Origin: Agarophyton chilense
Taxonomy: Eukaryota; Rhodophyta; Florideophyceae; Gracilariales; Gracilariaceae
Assembly (NCBI GenBank): GCA_030374765.1
Contig: JARGXX010000027.1
Location: 124,001-188,000 of the forward strand
Length of the DNA stretch: 64,000 nt
Direction of reading: 5' to 3'
Shown here one piece after another: positions 31,135-43,112 of this stretch. The notes below the pieces were generated by a model. It ran no database searches and was not told the DNA's origin. It was given only the letters and a program-made list of their open reading frames with translations. Numbering within the stretch: position 1 is the first letter of the stretch; each line of letters opens with the position of its first letter. The translations under genes were made by a program, and so were the position numbers.

Positions 31135-31319
31135 CCTATACCAAATACTTGCTCGTTGACAGGTGCCATATCGCTCTTCACAGGGCCTGCGCTGGCAGTA
31201 ATCGTCATCGCCTCAGTCTGCCCACCTTCAGTGTTGCCGTTTCCAACGTTAGCAAGAAGCATGCTCACCAGTTTCTTTTGCTGCCATTCTTGCACTGGAA
31301 GTTTACTCCCAAGCGCTGC

Positions 31320-32124
31320 TTAATTGTTACAAGTGTCCAGCAGTAGTCGCTGATTTCTTTGTAATGACACGCAACTGCCCTTCCCTTCCTTCTGCTTCTG
31401 AATGTCTAGAAGACCTTTGAAAACTGTTGCAGATTTGGGGTTGATGTCTAACATCTTATTCACAGGACTCTTCTCGCGATACTTTTGTTTCCTTTTCTTC
31501 TTGGCAGACTTAACCCCAGGCGGGCGATGGCGTTTTCCCAAAGTCTGTGTACCACTCCCGCTGTCTGCATCATTTTCATTTCATAAAGCTGTCCCATCTG
31601 GATCGTTCACCCGCTTCTCTGCGGAACCATTGACCAATTTGAGGTCATTATCAACCACGGTGTCACTGCCCCCTTACTCGACCTCCGCCACAGCGCTGAC
31701 TAAATTGTAAATTTCCGCAAGGGTCTTTTCGTCCGCGGTAGTTACCTCGACTCATGTCATCGCCTTGCGCATCTATTTCCATGACAACAGGTACGGAAAC
31801 TTCTTACCTTTAGGGTAGTCAGGATTTCGACAAAATGTCGTACGCGTGGGCCTTGAAATTATGCTTGTTATAGACCGCAGTAGTAACTCGCTGAATGATG
31901 CCCTCTGGCGAATTCCCAGTAAGCTCCAGGGCGAGAACGTCTTTGTTCGCCTGTTCAAACTTTACGCACGCTGCATTAAACTTGGCAAACTGATTTTTGA
32001 ATGCCAACTCTGAACGTGCGAGCCACCTACTCTTGTCCAACGGACACTTACTTCCCTCCTTGCAGCAGGCGTCACGCGGTATATCGGGTGAGCGTTGTAA
32101 CTCGGCTCGCAATCGACGTTGCAA
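31320..32124 (-). pseudogene. Trihelix/Myb-like DNA-binding fragment, possibly the accessory ORF of a Harbinger element
   Basis: 32124-31819 encodes FNAACVKFEQANKDVLALEL, then TGNSPEGIIQRVTTAVYNKH and FKAHAYDIL. It continues in a shifted frame (NPDYPKGKKF) and ends in a basic Lys/Arg-rich tail (31541-31320). The spacing resembles the trihelix domains of Harbinger accessory proteins (short helix, SG/TGxSxE, Tyr, then A-W/Y-x-I/L-L). It lies 1 kb from the transposase remnant and converges on it. Assignment is tentative. Confidence 0.4.
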
Positions 32125-32404
32125 TGTGGCGGCGGCTCGCCCGGTGCCTACAACAGGGTCTTCGTATACTTTCGTGGCTGCTTTGAACAGAGCAAGGCAT
32201 TCAGTTTCATATCACGCAAGGCTCTTGACTCTCGCTTTCCCAAAACCCTGGCTTGCACCCCAGTTCCTTTCGCAACACGAGAGAGGCCTGATCTGTCGTC
32301 CGTCATTCTGTCTGTGTGGCAGTGGGAGCAGGGGTGGAATCCAAGACTGTGTCTTCTGCGTTTCAGATGAAGCCGAGCTCCGATTCTGCATGGTTACTTG
32401 CTGA

Positions 32405-33317
32405 AGTGTGCATCTCGGTCGCCGGGTACGGTACTAAAACGTTTTAGAAAAGTCACACCATATATGTAGAAAATCACTTATTTTGGGCAACATAGACTCA
32501 TCTAAATTTTTAGCTTTAGAAGAGAATTGAAGCTAAAAAAAATCGTTTACATCGGATATTTCACCTAAAGATGATTTTAGGTGAGCCTTTTAAATAAAAA
32601 GTTTTAGATGGGCGTTGCGGTGGAGCTCATCCTGATCGGCCCCGCCCATTCCATTAACACTAATCTCGAAATCCTAAATTTTAGCTTTTCGTTCGGAATT
32701 CACGGTCGCGGTGGAGATGCCCTGAGGGGTTGCTTCGGTCGGTCGGCTTAAAACCTTGAATTAAAGTTATCAAACAGCCATAATGAGAAATTGGGCGAGA
32801 ATTGCACCCTCTTTGAAGGAAATCCAAAAGGATTATATTATATGGACACTCATTGCTGTATAGGGCACACTACCGATACCGGAAATCAATCCGGTCTATC
32901 GAGTTTCCAGAACCAGTAGTTCGTGCACACGTACGCCATTCTTTATCACTAGTGTATAATCTTACAGAATCTGACAGATTCTTAAATCAATCGTCGCATA
33001 CGCTCCGAAGTGGTACTACTCAATCGGGGAACACAGTACCACCGAACCCTTTGCTGCCGCCCTCGCGAGCGCTCCAAGGCAAAACTCCCCAGAAAGAGAT
33101 AGCGGCACCATCAACCCCTTCAACGGCATCTCACAATATAGGGCGTTGTGAAGGAGCGATAATAACGGTTGCGCCCGGTAAGCCGCCGGGCCCTGAAGGA
33201 TGCCGCAGGTGACACGTGTACGGGTCGACCTCAGGTGGACTCATGTAGATTATTATTTTAATTTAAATAGTGTAATAGATTAACACTACAGTGCTAAGGA
33301 GATCTCAGCGCCTCGCC
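32405..33317. other. Repeat-rich stretch without recognised genes
   Basis: AT-rich sequence with short runs of A or T and one 119-codon frame (32853-33212) lacking motifs. Likely old transposon debris. Confidence 0.3.
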
Positions 33318-33592
33318 AGTACTATTCACTTGACTCGAGTGACGCTTCCCCATTAGAGTACGGTAGGCACCGTTATGATACTAAATAACCTCCTTTGGTA
33401 TATTAGTTCCACCCTTGGTCTTCAAGCCATCGTTTCCGTAGCTTCAACCTGTAGGACTACGCAGTAAACGCCAGCCCATCGCACCAAGTACTCTAGGAGT
33501 GCCGCCGTCAAGGATTCGAACCTTAGGACCCGCTCTACCACGCTACCACCAGTGGAGACCCGTGCGCTGACTTAACCCGTCATTGCGTTACA
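33318..33592 (-). mobile_element. tRNA-derived SINE, copy 1
   Basis: On the minus strand the 5' part reads GGTAGCGTGGTAGAGCGG (A-box-like) and 20 nt on GGTTCGAATCC, an exact match to the tRNA B box. About 190 bp of unrelated body follow. The whole 275 bp matches the plus-strand copy at 42841-43112 with many point differences and starts with the same TGTAACGCAAT. Confidence 0.7.
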
Positions 33593-34497
33593 ATAATCAT
33601 AATCAGCGACCAGAAGTACAGGTGCAGTTTTTTCTTGTCTAGTCTTACAAACCGATGACTTTGAACAGGACTGTAGAGCACCTATGGGCACGCCTGGTTC
33701 TCGAATATTAACTCTCTCTTATCGTCAACTAAAACGAGAACAGCATATCCCAATTGAGCCAAAAGATGCGCCCATTGACGTACATACTGCCACAGAGCCT
33801 GCTCAAAATGATAATCGCCGTGATCCTCTCTAATTGTACGGCGTTGTACTGCTATATGCGAACCTGGTAGTCCCAAAAACGTAACAGATGCCTGGCTGAC
33901 AGATCTGTGAGGCTTAAACTGTAATATGATCCAATCGAATCATGGTAAACAAAAATCTCGACCCTTGGTCAGGCCGAGCTTGTGAACCCCATGTTCATTT
34001 ATACGGAAACGAAGATCAGAGAGAGATAAAGCAATGAGCATATACATCCTTGCAGCACCGATCAAAGATGCTCCACGCCGCCGGTTCACCTTAACGGTGG
34101 TTTGATTCAAGGAATGGTCTAAAAAATCGTGACCTGCCTCAAAGTACCTCCCCAAGAGAGCGCCCTTACTCCTTCCATTGTAGCTGAGGAAGTCAGTCTA
34201 AAGATATAACATATCCTCGTCTGAGACAGTTGTGATGTCTGCGGAACTTCCAATAATATGGAACAAGGCATGCGCAGTTGCAAAGTCATCACTAGTAGAT
34301 CTCTAAACCGTCGAAAACCTAAAAACTTGCTGTAGAGCTCTTGCGGACGCCAGTTTAAGGGAGCTTCGAGACTTTCCAACACTCTCCATAGCCTAACGCG
34401 TCCGGAAAACCACTAGGATACTAGGCTTACATTTATGATCAACTGTAGAAACCAAAAGGGGTAAAAGTAGTCTAGTACATGCTTTTCTTTACAATAG
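33593..34497. other. Transposon debris, no supported gene
   Basis: Three short minus-strand frames (64-87 codons) follow one another (33682-33876, 33940-34155, 34119-34382) and look protein-like in places, for example ALWQYVRQWAHLLAQLGYAV. No domain was recognised. Confidence 0.3.
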
Positions 34498-35208
34498 TGA
34501 CAGGGGTGGGCATGCCTGGTAAAGGTATATATCTCACCAGACACCCGACCTACAGTGGCGCTTCTCGCCACGTTACCATGAGGAGGTGCACGTGAGATGC
34601 ACCTCCCTATCTACTTAATCTATTCTAAATATTACTAAACTACCGAAAAGCAAAGCTAATTGCTATCTGAACCACTGTAGTACAAGAGGCATGCCGGGAA
34701 CAATCCCAGTCCACCACGTTGTACCACTACCTCATCGTTGTAGCTTAGTATACGACAGATCATTCTCCTCCCCTCAACCACGACCCGGGGCTGTACCATG
34801 GTGCAGCGTTCGCCAGTGTGGTGTGCCACAGGGCAGCAGTTGCTATTCCGGGATGCACTATACCGTTTGTTAATGCTGCGCAGAAAGCCGAACCTTCTCG
34901 ATCACACTCGTGGGGCTTGAGATTCATCGTTCGTGGCCGTTGTTACCGGCTTAGCAATTAAGCGTTCCTTGAGGGTTGCCAATATTTATCGGGAGTTCGT
35001 GTACCAATCGGTTTTGTCGCTATCACCGTTGTGGGTTTCGGATGCGCTCAGTGCTAGGCGTACGAAATACCTCGTTGGTGTTTTCTTCGCTTCTACTTCC
35101 TTCGTCGCACCGTACCTTTTCGGTGTCATCGTTTTTATTCGTCCTCTTCCTCTTCTCTTCTCTCCACGTACCGTATCGGTGTTTTGTCCGTGTCCCGTGC
35201 CAGTTGGG
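34498..35208 (+). repeat. Possible LTR or truncated repeat
   Basis: Starts TGACAGGGG and contains a stem-loop (GAGGTGCA/TGCACCTC near 34,582-34,603) followed by an AT-rich block, a layout also seen in the gypsy 5' LTR. The right edge (…CCCGTGCCA) is a guess. It overlaps the 5' part of the open frame at 34933-35718. Confidence 0.3.
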
Positions 35209-35718
35209 TTGCACTCGTCGCGAAGCGCGCGGATTCATCGAAACCTCGTGGAGGAAATCGATCGTCCATCGAAGGGTCAACCAAGCACGGTGATGGCTTT
35301 TGCCGTGTGTCCAACCGGGTTACCGGTGTGTTTTCCGTGTAGGTTTCAGGCTGGGATGTACCAGGTGCTTACGAATCACGTCGCGGACCTCAGCACCATT
35401 TCGGAGCAAGCGGACACTTCGAGCGATCCCCTCATGGGCACCACTGTTGGTGCTGTGTTGGCTTCCGCGAGCAATTATCCTGTGGGAAACACGCCGATAC
35501 CCAGACCTGGCTCTTTTTATTTCTCTACTCCTCCTTTCCCCTCAAGTACCTCTTTAGTTTTGCCACCGTTGCCTACGACTCCTCACGGTTTTGCACCACA
35601 TTTGTTTAGTGTGGGCTTACAGTCCAACAATCCGAACCCTTCTGGCCCTGTTCATGGTCCTTCTGGAAGACCGTTTACCACTCATGGTGTAGGAACATTC
35701 GTGGAGGCGCATTTGTAG
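34933..35718 (+). CDS. Antisense ORF of gypsy copy 2 (C-terminal part; start uncertain)
   Basis: Open plus-strand frame of 261 codons facing the minus-strand gypsy pol end at 35862. A possible internal start is at 35292 (MAFAVCPTG). The C-terminal third is Pro/Ser-rich. It aligns loosely with the antisense ORF of gypsy copy 1: FQAGMYQVLTNHVADLSTIS against SVPVGNVSMATRPVANLASV, and the ends SNNPNPSGPVHGPS against NNTGPPDSIAPKPTGPS. DNA just past both stops is also similar (TAAACTTGTGATCTCTTCTT against TAAATTGTTGTCTCTTCTT). Function unknown; upstream part may belong to another repeat. Confidence 0.5.
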   Translation: MAVVTGLAIKRSLRVANIYREFVYQSVLSLSPLWVSDALSARRTKYLVGVFFASTSFVAPYLFGVIVFIRPLPLLFSPRTVSVFCPCPVPVGLHSSRSARIHRNLVEEIDRPSKGQPSTVMAFAVCPTGLPVCFPCRFQAGMYQVLTNHVADLSTISEQADTSSDPLMGTTVGAVLASASNYPVGNTPIPRPGSFYFSTPPFPSSTSLVLPPLPTTPHGFAPHLFSVGLQSNNPNPSGPVHGPSGRPFTTHGVGTFVEAHL

Positions 35719-35861
35719 GTTTCTTACCCAATGCGGCTTGCACTAAACAATAAACTTGTGATCTCTTCTTCGCTATACCTTTCCTGTTTTTCTCCGCACT
35801 GAGCATTCTCACAGCCAATGTCTCCCCTATCCCTTCTTAGCGGATGACCCAGTGTAGGTTC

Positions 35862-37070
35862 TTATCCATAGGTTGATGGGAGTTTGTTGCGCCTTCGCCA
35901 GTACCGTAGTCGGAAGTTGCGTGGTATATGATGAGGAGGTTCCAATGCTTCATCTCTAGGGACATAGACATACCACCGTAAGGAGTAACAAAGACCTGCT
36001 GATCTTCGTTTGAGACCTACAATTGTATCGATCGCGCATTTGGAGGTCAGCACCTCAGGGTGCCCGCCAAATTGAGGTGCGGAGCCTTGCTCTTGGGCTC
36101 CACGTGGGGCAATTGACCCCAGTTATACTTGTTTCGAGCCAATGATTGGGTATTCTGTACTTTCACGTTTACCTTGCGGTAATTGCTGATACATTGGAGA
36201 AGGGACTGGGGCAGTTTGAGTTGCTCCAGTTCCTTGTCCGGATGGGGTTGATTCTGTTTGGATGCCCCCAAAGTCGTCTGGGGAACCACTTGGTGCCGTA
36301 GTACCACCCTTTCTAGGGTCTACTGAGACTTGGTCTACCGAAACGGTGTTTTCGAGTCCATTCATACGAACCGTGACGGTGTGCTCATTTTCTGACACTA
36401 CCTCGTACAGTGCTGTAGATTTGGGTATTAGTTTCTATTTGATGTAGGCATGAACCCGAATATCGTCTACGTCCTTGGATGGTGTCGGTCGCGACCCAGT
36501 GGGAGGGACATCAATGAACACTTAGTCACCAGTTTCCACCTTGGTAGTTCTGTTCACCTCTTGGTCGACGTAAGCTTTATGACGCTTTTGGGCTACGGTC
36601 AATATAATATTGGCTTCCTTCAAGGTTGCTGAGGTCAAAAAGAATATTCTTAGGAAGCTAAAAATATTCTTTTTGACCTCAGTGGCGGTAAGTGTAACAG
36701 CGGCTCGGTACTTCTCGGGTCCTCGTTGGAGAACCATAACATGAGGTGTACGAGATAGAACCAGGTCGAAGGTAGTAGTCTGCGTAGATCGATGTACCTG
36801 AACTTTGTAGGTATTTGTTAGGGGCTGTACATATAGTAATTCTACATAGTGTCGTAGTCGGGCCACGAGGGGTTTTTTGAAGCGTTCCACCTGACAGTTT
36901 TTCTGTGGATGGTACGCCGTGGTGAAGTAATGCTTCAACCCAAGCATGGTACATACTGTCTCAAAGAACTTAGATGCTAAGTTCGAACCATCGTCGGTTA
37001 ATAGGTACATGGAAGCACCGTACCCCAGAGAGACATTGAGATGTCCCTTGGATTTCCTTATGAGGCGCAA
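35862..37070 (-). pseudogene. Gypsy copy 2: integrase C-terminal part and chromo-like tail
   Basis: 37070-36522 gives integrase (YLLTDDGSNLASKFFETVCT, YHPQKNCQVERFKKPLVARL, STQTTTFDLVLSR). 36398-36047 gives the linker (ENEHTVTVRMNGLENTVSVD) and 36053-35862 a chromo-like end (LEPPHHIPRNFRLRYWRRRN). Each has a clear counterpart in the gypsy element at 51-60 kb. Frameshifted between blocks and truncated at about 37,060, within integrase. Confidence 0.8.
36629..36682. repeat. 20-bp perfect inverted repeat inside gypsy integrase
   Basis: Arms 36629-36648 (CTGAGGTCAAAAAGAATATT) and 36663-36682 are exact complements with a 14-nt loop. The frame stays open through it (KKNIFSFLRIFF). Confidence 0.9.
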
Positions 37071-38033
37071 GAGACTCTAACTTTATGGGGGTTTCAGGGA
37101 CGTTTGCGATAAACGTATGATGTCCAAAAGATGTCCGTCTGATGTATATTCGGATGCACAAAATATCTTCAGAAATTGTACAGTTGATGGGCCAGCTGAT
37201 ATACCAGGTGATGTCCAAGTGATGTTCGTTTTAGAGGGTTTTTAATTAATTTCTGATGCTTAGCAGATGTTTAGGAGATTTCTACAAAATTCTATGCTTT
37301 TTCGATATTAATGTGATTCTCAGTACATTTTTTAAATTTTTCTTTTCTTTCTATACGAATCATGCAGCACATTTCAAATTTCACGCGGATATTTTTCTGG
37401 AAAGACGTGACATCACATTTCTGTACCATGTAACATTAAATCTCGTACTGATACTAAGTGACATAACAGTCACTACTGAAGTAGGCCCCCAAGAATCTCG
37501 ATTCCAGGTGATATGCGACGATGCATGAGATCTAGAAAATGCCTCCGCTCCCCATTGTTCATAAATGCCACTAGACGAGAAATACATCTTATATATTCTA
37601 TTGTCGTTTTCCTGTCGTGAATACTTCTGCGTCACACCCTAGTTCGAATTGATATGGATGGGACATCAGTTACAGAGTTTTGTTGAAGCCAAAGCTGCCA
37701 CCAGATTGAGACTAGTCGATACTCACATTTCCGACTGGTCACCTCTGCTTGAGTGTGATTCTCAATAGTCGCTTCGATTATGTCCTCAACACAGTCGTAG
37801 TACACTTCATACAAGTCTTCTTTTGTCTCAACTCGATCACCTCTGGAGGTTGCTTCAAACTTGGACGCTATCGAACAACACTGTCTTGCTCTGAACGTTT
37901 CATGTCGTCTTCGCCGTTCTAACTCTGCTCGCGTTACCACTATTAGAGAGCCATCGCCATGAGATATTGATACTTTTCCAATTTCTTTTAAAGTTTTCAG
38001 AAAACCATCATAGCAGTCGTGAGAGAGCTCTTT
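37071..38033. other. AT-rich spacer between gypsy copy 2 and the TNP2 gene
   Basis: Short frames only. A 102-codon minus-strand ORF (37632-37940, with a Glu/Arg-rich helix) may be the tail of the neighbouring transposase gene. Terminal inverted repeats of a CACTA element were not found by eye. Confidence 0.3.
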
Positions 38034-40480
38034 TCAAACATAATCCAAAACTGCAGTCTGCAGTGCCATCTCATTTTGATGACACGGTGTTCCTGAAAAG
38101 CAAAACCTCATTCCGGAATTTACCCATTCATTTGCTCCTTCCGCAGTACTGTTAGCATCTTTATGCACGCTTTGAACTTCTGATGCCACACTTGAACCTC
38201 TGTTTACCGCAGGATTTTTAACTTCGTATGCTGCTTCCTTGAAATTTATTCCCAGATGAACTTTGGTTAATGACCTCGCGACGCCACCGTCCAGCATGCA
38301 CAGAGAGAATAGCGTGTGAGTCTTGTCGATCAGATTCGATTCCGGACGCTGACGAGACCTTTCTATCTTTCCCTGCAAGCCTTTCAACCATGAACTGTGA
38401 TACATTCCTCAACGACCCACACTCCTGAAGCATTTGAGGTATATGCATGACAGCGTGATTAGTAGGCGTCAGACAAAACGCATGCGCTGGTGTGCTGTAG
38501 AAACCCCTTACAAAAATGCGTGTGTGACCTGAAGTGCTTTACGAAGGTGCACCACATCTGCAGTCGTGGAAGAGGTATCCATCAATATGTCGGTTACGGT
38601 GGACGTAGCAGCCCATTGTTGAAATAATCTTCTATCCTCTCTAACGTCACCGAACGGAACAGATACGAAGTACAATGTGAGGTTAAGGTAATCTTCTGCC
38701 TTGTACCATCCGATAAAGCAAAATGACTCCGGTGCTCGTCTACAGTGAGCTGGAATTCCCGCTGCCCCTTGCACTAGGGCTTCATTCACTTCACCCAGAA
38801 CAGGACGCTGCAGCACAAACGGGTACTGAGATGACATACACTTCTTGTGTGAGCCAATACACACAGATACCAAATGTTTGACCCAGGCCAACAGCCAAAG
38901 GTGCATAGGCTCATACGGAGAGCATTTTACGATGTCAACAGACATGGTAGACAGCAGAGGCCTTCGACGAACTCCGGGTGACTTCATAAATGTCCCAGAA
39001 CTTCTTCCTCTGCTCTCAAGTGCCCTCCAGATACTCTCCATATCTGCTTCTATTCGAAGTGTAGGACATTCTCTGTCAATCCAAACTCTTCATTGTCCTT
39101 CAAGCCATCCTGAACTATACTTTTCATGAAGACAGTTTTCATCTTCTGGAAGCATCCACAACCTGTTTCCAGCTGCAACAGATCTCTTTCCTCGATTCAT
39201 ACACCTCCGACAGGGATGCACTGCGTTGTGCCTTTTTATAAAACTCAGCTTACTAGCAGCAGGCCAGTCAGCTGTTACAAACATCAAATGTGCGTGTACT
39301 GTTCTCGATCTTCCGTCGGCGCAAGGAATGATCATTCCAGACTCAAATTCTTTGAGGTCATCTACAATAGGTGACGGAAATCTGTCTAATTCGTATTGAT
39401 CATGAGAACCTGGCACAAAACTTGCTGATATACAGTTGGAGGCCTGAAATCTGATCATTGTATCTTGATTAAGCCCGACAAAAACGAGCGGCCATGTCGA
39501 CCTGCTGAGTCTGCGACCTCGAAATACTTTAAACCAGTCCAATGAGAACGTCAAAAAGACATGGAGTTCTTTGTTTGCTTGCCAAGTTCTCATCAAGCCC
39601 CCAAACGTTTCTCTGAAGCAATAACCGCAGTAGTAGTCATGAAGGGATCCATGGGCTTCATCTTTCTCGGTAACGGCTTTTCGTGATTTCTTACATCCTT
39701 TCTTTAGGATTTTCAACGAGATCTTCTCTCGGCAAAGCGCGGATACCTGCTTGGAAACAGTCCCATATCAGTACTTGGGACTTTCAGACACCGTCTTGTC
39801 ACATGACTGCAAAGGACACGTCCAATGCTCTTGGACTCCGTATAGCGGAGCGTGTTCCGAGAAGCCCAGGAAGCCAAACTGATTTCTCACACAAGTTCTG
39901 CATACTGCATACCGGACAAGTACATCATAGCTGAACTTAGGCCGAACGACATCAGTTTGAAGTAGAGCTGCTGCCTAGCTTTGCGAAAAACCTGCTGTTT
40001 CGATAATGCGTAGAACCTCTTTCATCCTCCTCATCTCGACATCCTTCCTACATTTATTCAGGTTGTGCATCTCGAACAAGTTCTCTCTCACATCAAGTTA
40101 AGCCGAGCACGAACCAACTCTGCAAGTATTTGAAAATTCATTTTTTCCATCATAGTGTACGGTGCGTTCACTTTGTTCGTAAACGTCATATGTATGGCGG
40201 AACAATCGCTCTGAATGACCAGCTACCGCTTGTTGTCCTTGAAAACTTCTCTATCACTCTCTTGGAGGGTTGCTATGTGTGCATCAATAAACTGACAATG
40301 CTCTCCTTCGTCCTCTTCCAAATGATCCATAAACTGTGCAGATGGAACTTGTTGTGTTCCCGTCAACAGGAGTTTGTTGGCTCTTGGTATGCCGGTGGAG
40401 GTTCGCTCATTTCGCATCTGAACGACATTCATTAGATTTCTACGCCGAATTTGGAAACGCGAGTCTTCAATGTACCGCAC
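38034..40480 (-). pseudogene. TNP2-like transposase (CACTA/EnSpm type), broken
   Basis: Fragments run right to left. Near 39,900-39,780 there is a Cys-pair region (VCRTCVRNQFGF, then HWTCPLQSCD). 39716-39090 has FLTFSLDWFKVFRGRRLSRS, LVFVGLNQDTMIRF, SFVPGSHDQYELDRFPSPIV, LMFVTADWPAASKL and CRRCMNRG. 39041-38508 has DIVKCSPYEPMHLWLLAWVK and FIGWYKAEDYLNLTLYFVSV, and 38405-38034 a tail. Acidic residues in the order D-W-F, T-A-D-x-P-A and the E-P-M-H motif are those of TNP2 transposases. At least two frame breaks. Confidence 0.65.
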
Positions 40481-41038
40481 GGCCGAGCCGTAACAATTCG
40501 TAAGATCTGCGATTCATAAGCTATTGTACTCTGACTTAGTAGATGCAGTAACCTCTTGCTCCTCATTCCGAATTCGGCGCTGTATTGAGTCAATTGAATG
40601 TGAGGATGGTCTCTTCCTTTCACGTTGTTGGTCACCTATCACAGCAGACAACTGTTGGGAATGAGAAACCTTGCCCATACCAGTACCCTTTGTTTCCCAG
40701 TTGTTGTGATTTTCTTTTCATTTCTGGCGTCCGTCATTTCCCGCCGTCACGAAACGAAACTGTAGTGCATCACTCTTGGTAAAAAACAGCGATGCAAACT
40801 CCGTCTGTTATTCTCCCTCCACTGCATTCCATCCCATTCCATGTTTCTTTCTTTCTTCCATCTTGGCCGCCACCGATATCAGTTTTATCTCTTCGCTTTT
40901 CTGTATTCCATATTGTGATTTCGTATATACCAAGCAGCAATGCCGTAACTATCTGCAACCAATGATCAAATACAAAGCACCACCGCTGAAAACAATTCAT
41001 TTCCAGAACGTTGTATTCCGATCACTACTAGACCGGAC

Positions 41039-41305
41039 TTGCGTCGTCCAGGTAAGACCGGAGTCAAAGGTCAGTGGTCTCAGAAGGAAACGAGAGAGAT
41101 CTTCAACAGCAAGGTGGCTGCTATGGATGGTACAGTATATGATCCCCAAGGCCCGCTCAGCGAAGAATTAATCCGATCTGCAATGCCCAGCATACGAAAG
41201 CATATGTATGACATTCGAAAAGTGGCTGAGAACGGTACAATTACGTATCGCCGTTTACAACATACATACCCTACCATTTTGCTTGAGCTTCACACGAAGA
41301 TATAA
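41039..41305 (+). CDS. Hypothetical ORF, possibly transposon-derived
   Basis: 88 codons from ATG-less start region: WSQKETREIFNSKVAAMDGT, then SEELIRSAMPSIRKHMYDIR and TYRRLQHTYP. The helix-rich basic composition could be a DNA-binding segment. Protein-like frames continue in pieces to about 42,070. Not recognised. Confidence 0.25.
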   Translation: MRRPGKTGVKGQWSQKETREIFNSKVAAMDGTVYDPQGPLSEELIRSAMPSIRKHMYDIRKVAENGTITYRRLQHTYPTILLELHTKI

Positions 41306-42067
41306 AAGCACTACAGGTTCCTTTGCAAAAGGGAGGGCCAGTGGGCTGTGAATATGCTTATACAAGAAGCATTTAGGCGCGACCGGATGTACACTGATCA
41401 AAGAAATAGAAGAAATGCCACGACACCTGCAGGGACTGTACCTGCCCGCCAGCTGTTTCCGAACATTAGCACTCTTCCCGTGCTTGGAAGTAACCACCAA
41501 CATGCGAATCAAACTCACAGTGATGATGCAGATGCTTCAAAACTACGCGACTGGTAATATTTGTGGTGGGATCGCCGAGATTGGGTGCCAACCTCGGTGT
41601 GTTGCTCCCAGATTCGTCCCAGAAACTTCATGCCAGTCCGAAGGTGATGGACGACTAATCGTTGAGATTAATAATTAGCAACAAAGGAAGGAAGTCAGCA
41701 CTTTCAAACTTGCACTGGAACCGTATCGCAAACGCAAGACATTCTTCCACGTACTAAAGACGAAAATGTCTGTTTTAAAACCGCAATTTCTTGAACCTTT
41801 GAAGAAGATACAGTGCTTGCAGATGAAGATGAGATGACTTCAGTCCCAGCTCCTATCCAACTCACAGTGACTGGCTTCTGCCCTGTCGAACGTAACATAG
41901 TGACGGATAGTCCCTTACAGGGTCCAACACCCTCCTCGGGGACTGTATCTCATGCCCTTCGAGGAACACGACATAGCTTTTCGCGGGCGAGGTCAAATCA
42001 AATTCGTAATCGTATGGCGCACATGAGGGTTAGAGGAGCAATTTGGAAATCAAGAGGAAGGCGTTAA

Positions 42068-42840
42068 ATTTTTGGCAGAAGTAGGCTCACGAAGAGTTTC
42101 TAGAATTGCTTCATACACCACGTTGGATATATGTAACAACATTATTCATGGATGCGTAAATCATCTTGAGAAACTGCGTCACATTGTGCTTCCTGAAGAA
42201 TTGTGGCATGCAGGCATCTCCGAGGCATGTTGATTTGATTTAGGGATAGAATGTAGTATCCTTACAGTATTACATTGCCGCAGCGATGGGGTGCGGCAGA
42301 GCCTTAACGACGATGTTACAAAGCAAAAACAGCGGTATTTATATGTTCCACTCCTCAAGGGGCCTACCTATTCAAGTATACGACAGTCTTCTAGTCAGTG
42401 TTTATGGATCTCTGGCACTTTGTAGCTGCCTCTTGCAGGAAATAGGAATTGGGTTTAGAGATGCGGACTTTGAGCGGTTTTTTATTGTTTCCAGGTTGTG
42501 ATTTAGGCGTTGCAACTTACCGGTGGGATGCAGCGTGTAGGTATCGAGGCTTGAAAGTATTGGGAGGATGCGGCTATGCGTTGGTGGTTCGGTGCCGCAT
42601 TTTGGCCTGGTGCAGTGTCAATGTGTTGGGTCGGCTGCATTGCGGTGTTGATGCACGTTGGTGTTTGAGCCCGAGGACGGTGAGTCGTTGCAACTTTTCG
42701 GCGGTTTGGTGTGTCGACAGTGGGTCAAATAAATGGTGCAGCGTGTCGGCCGTGTGGTCGAAGGCAGAACGCTAGTGTGGAGGATAGGTGTCGCGTTTTG
42801 AAAGCGGAGCGCATGTGTGGTGGTGAGAAGGTGTGGCGTG
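42068..42840. other. No recognised feature; GT-rich on the plus strand
   Basis: From about 42,480 the sequence is strongly G/T-biased on the plus strand and has overlapping weak frames. No gene or repeat was identified. Confidence 0.3.
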
Positions 42841-43112
42841 TGTAACGCAATAACTCGTGGGTCAGCGTAGTGGTCTCAACCGGAGGTAGCTTGGTAGAAC
42901 AGGTTCTAAGGTTCGAATCCTTGACGGCGGCACTCCCAGAGTACTCGATGCAATGGGCTGCCGTCTACTGCGTAGTCCTACAGGTTGGAGCTACGGAAAC
43001 GATGGCTTGAAGACCAATTGGTGGAACTAATATACAAAAGGGTGTAAGTTAGTATCCTAACGGTGCCTATGTTCTTTTAAGAGAGAAGCCTCACTCTAGC
43101 CAAGTAAATAAC
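42841..43112 (+). mobile_element. tRNA-derived SINE, copy 2
   Basis: Starts TGTAACGCAATAACTCG. It contains GGTAGCTTGGTAGAACAGG (A-box-like) and GGTTCGAATCC (exact B box), then a body ending near GTAAATAAC. It matches the inverted copy at 33318-33592 over its length. The extra length beyond a tRNA and the presence of two diverged copies favour a SINE over a tRNA gene. Confidence 0.7.

Noticed and set aside
42881-42950. Possible functional tRNA gene
   Set aside because: The A and B boxes are present, but a full cloverleaf with paired acceptor stem was not evident, and the similarity to the other copy continues far beyond tRNA length.
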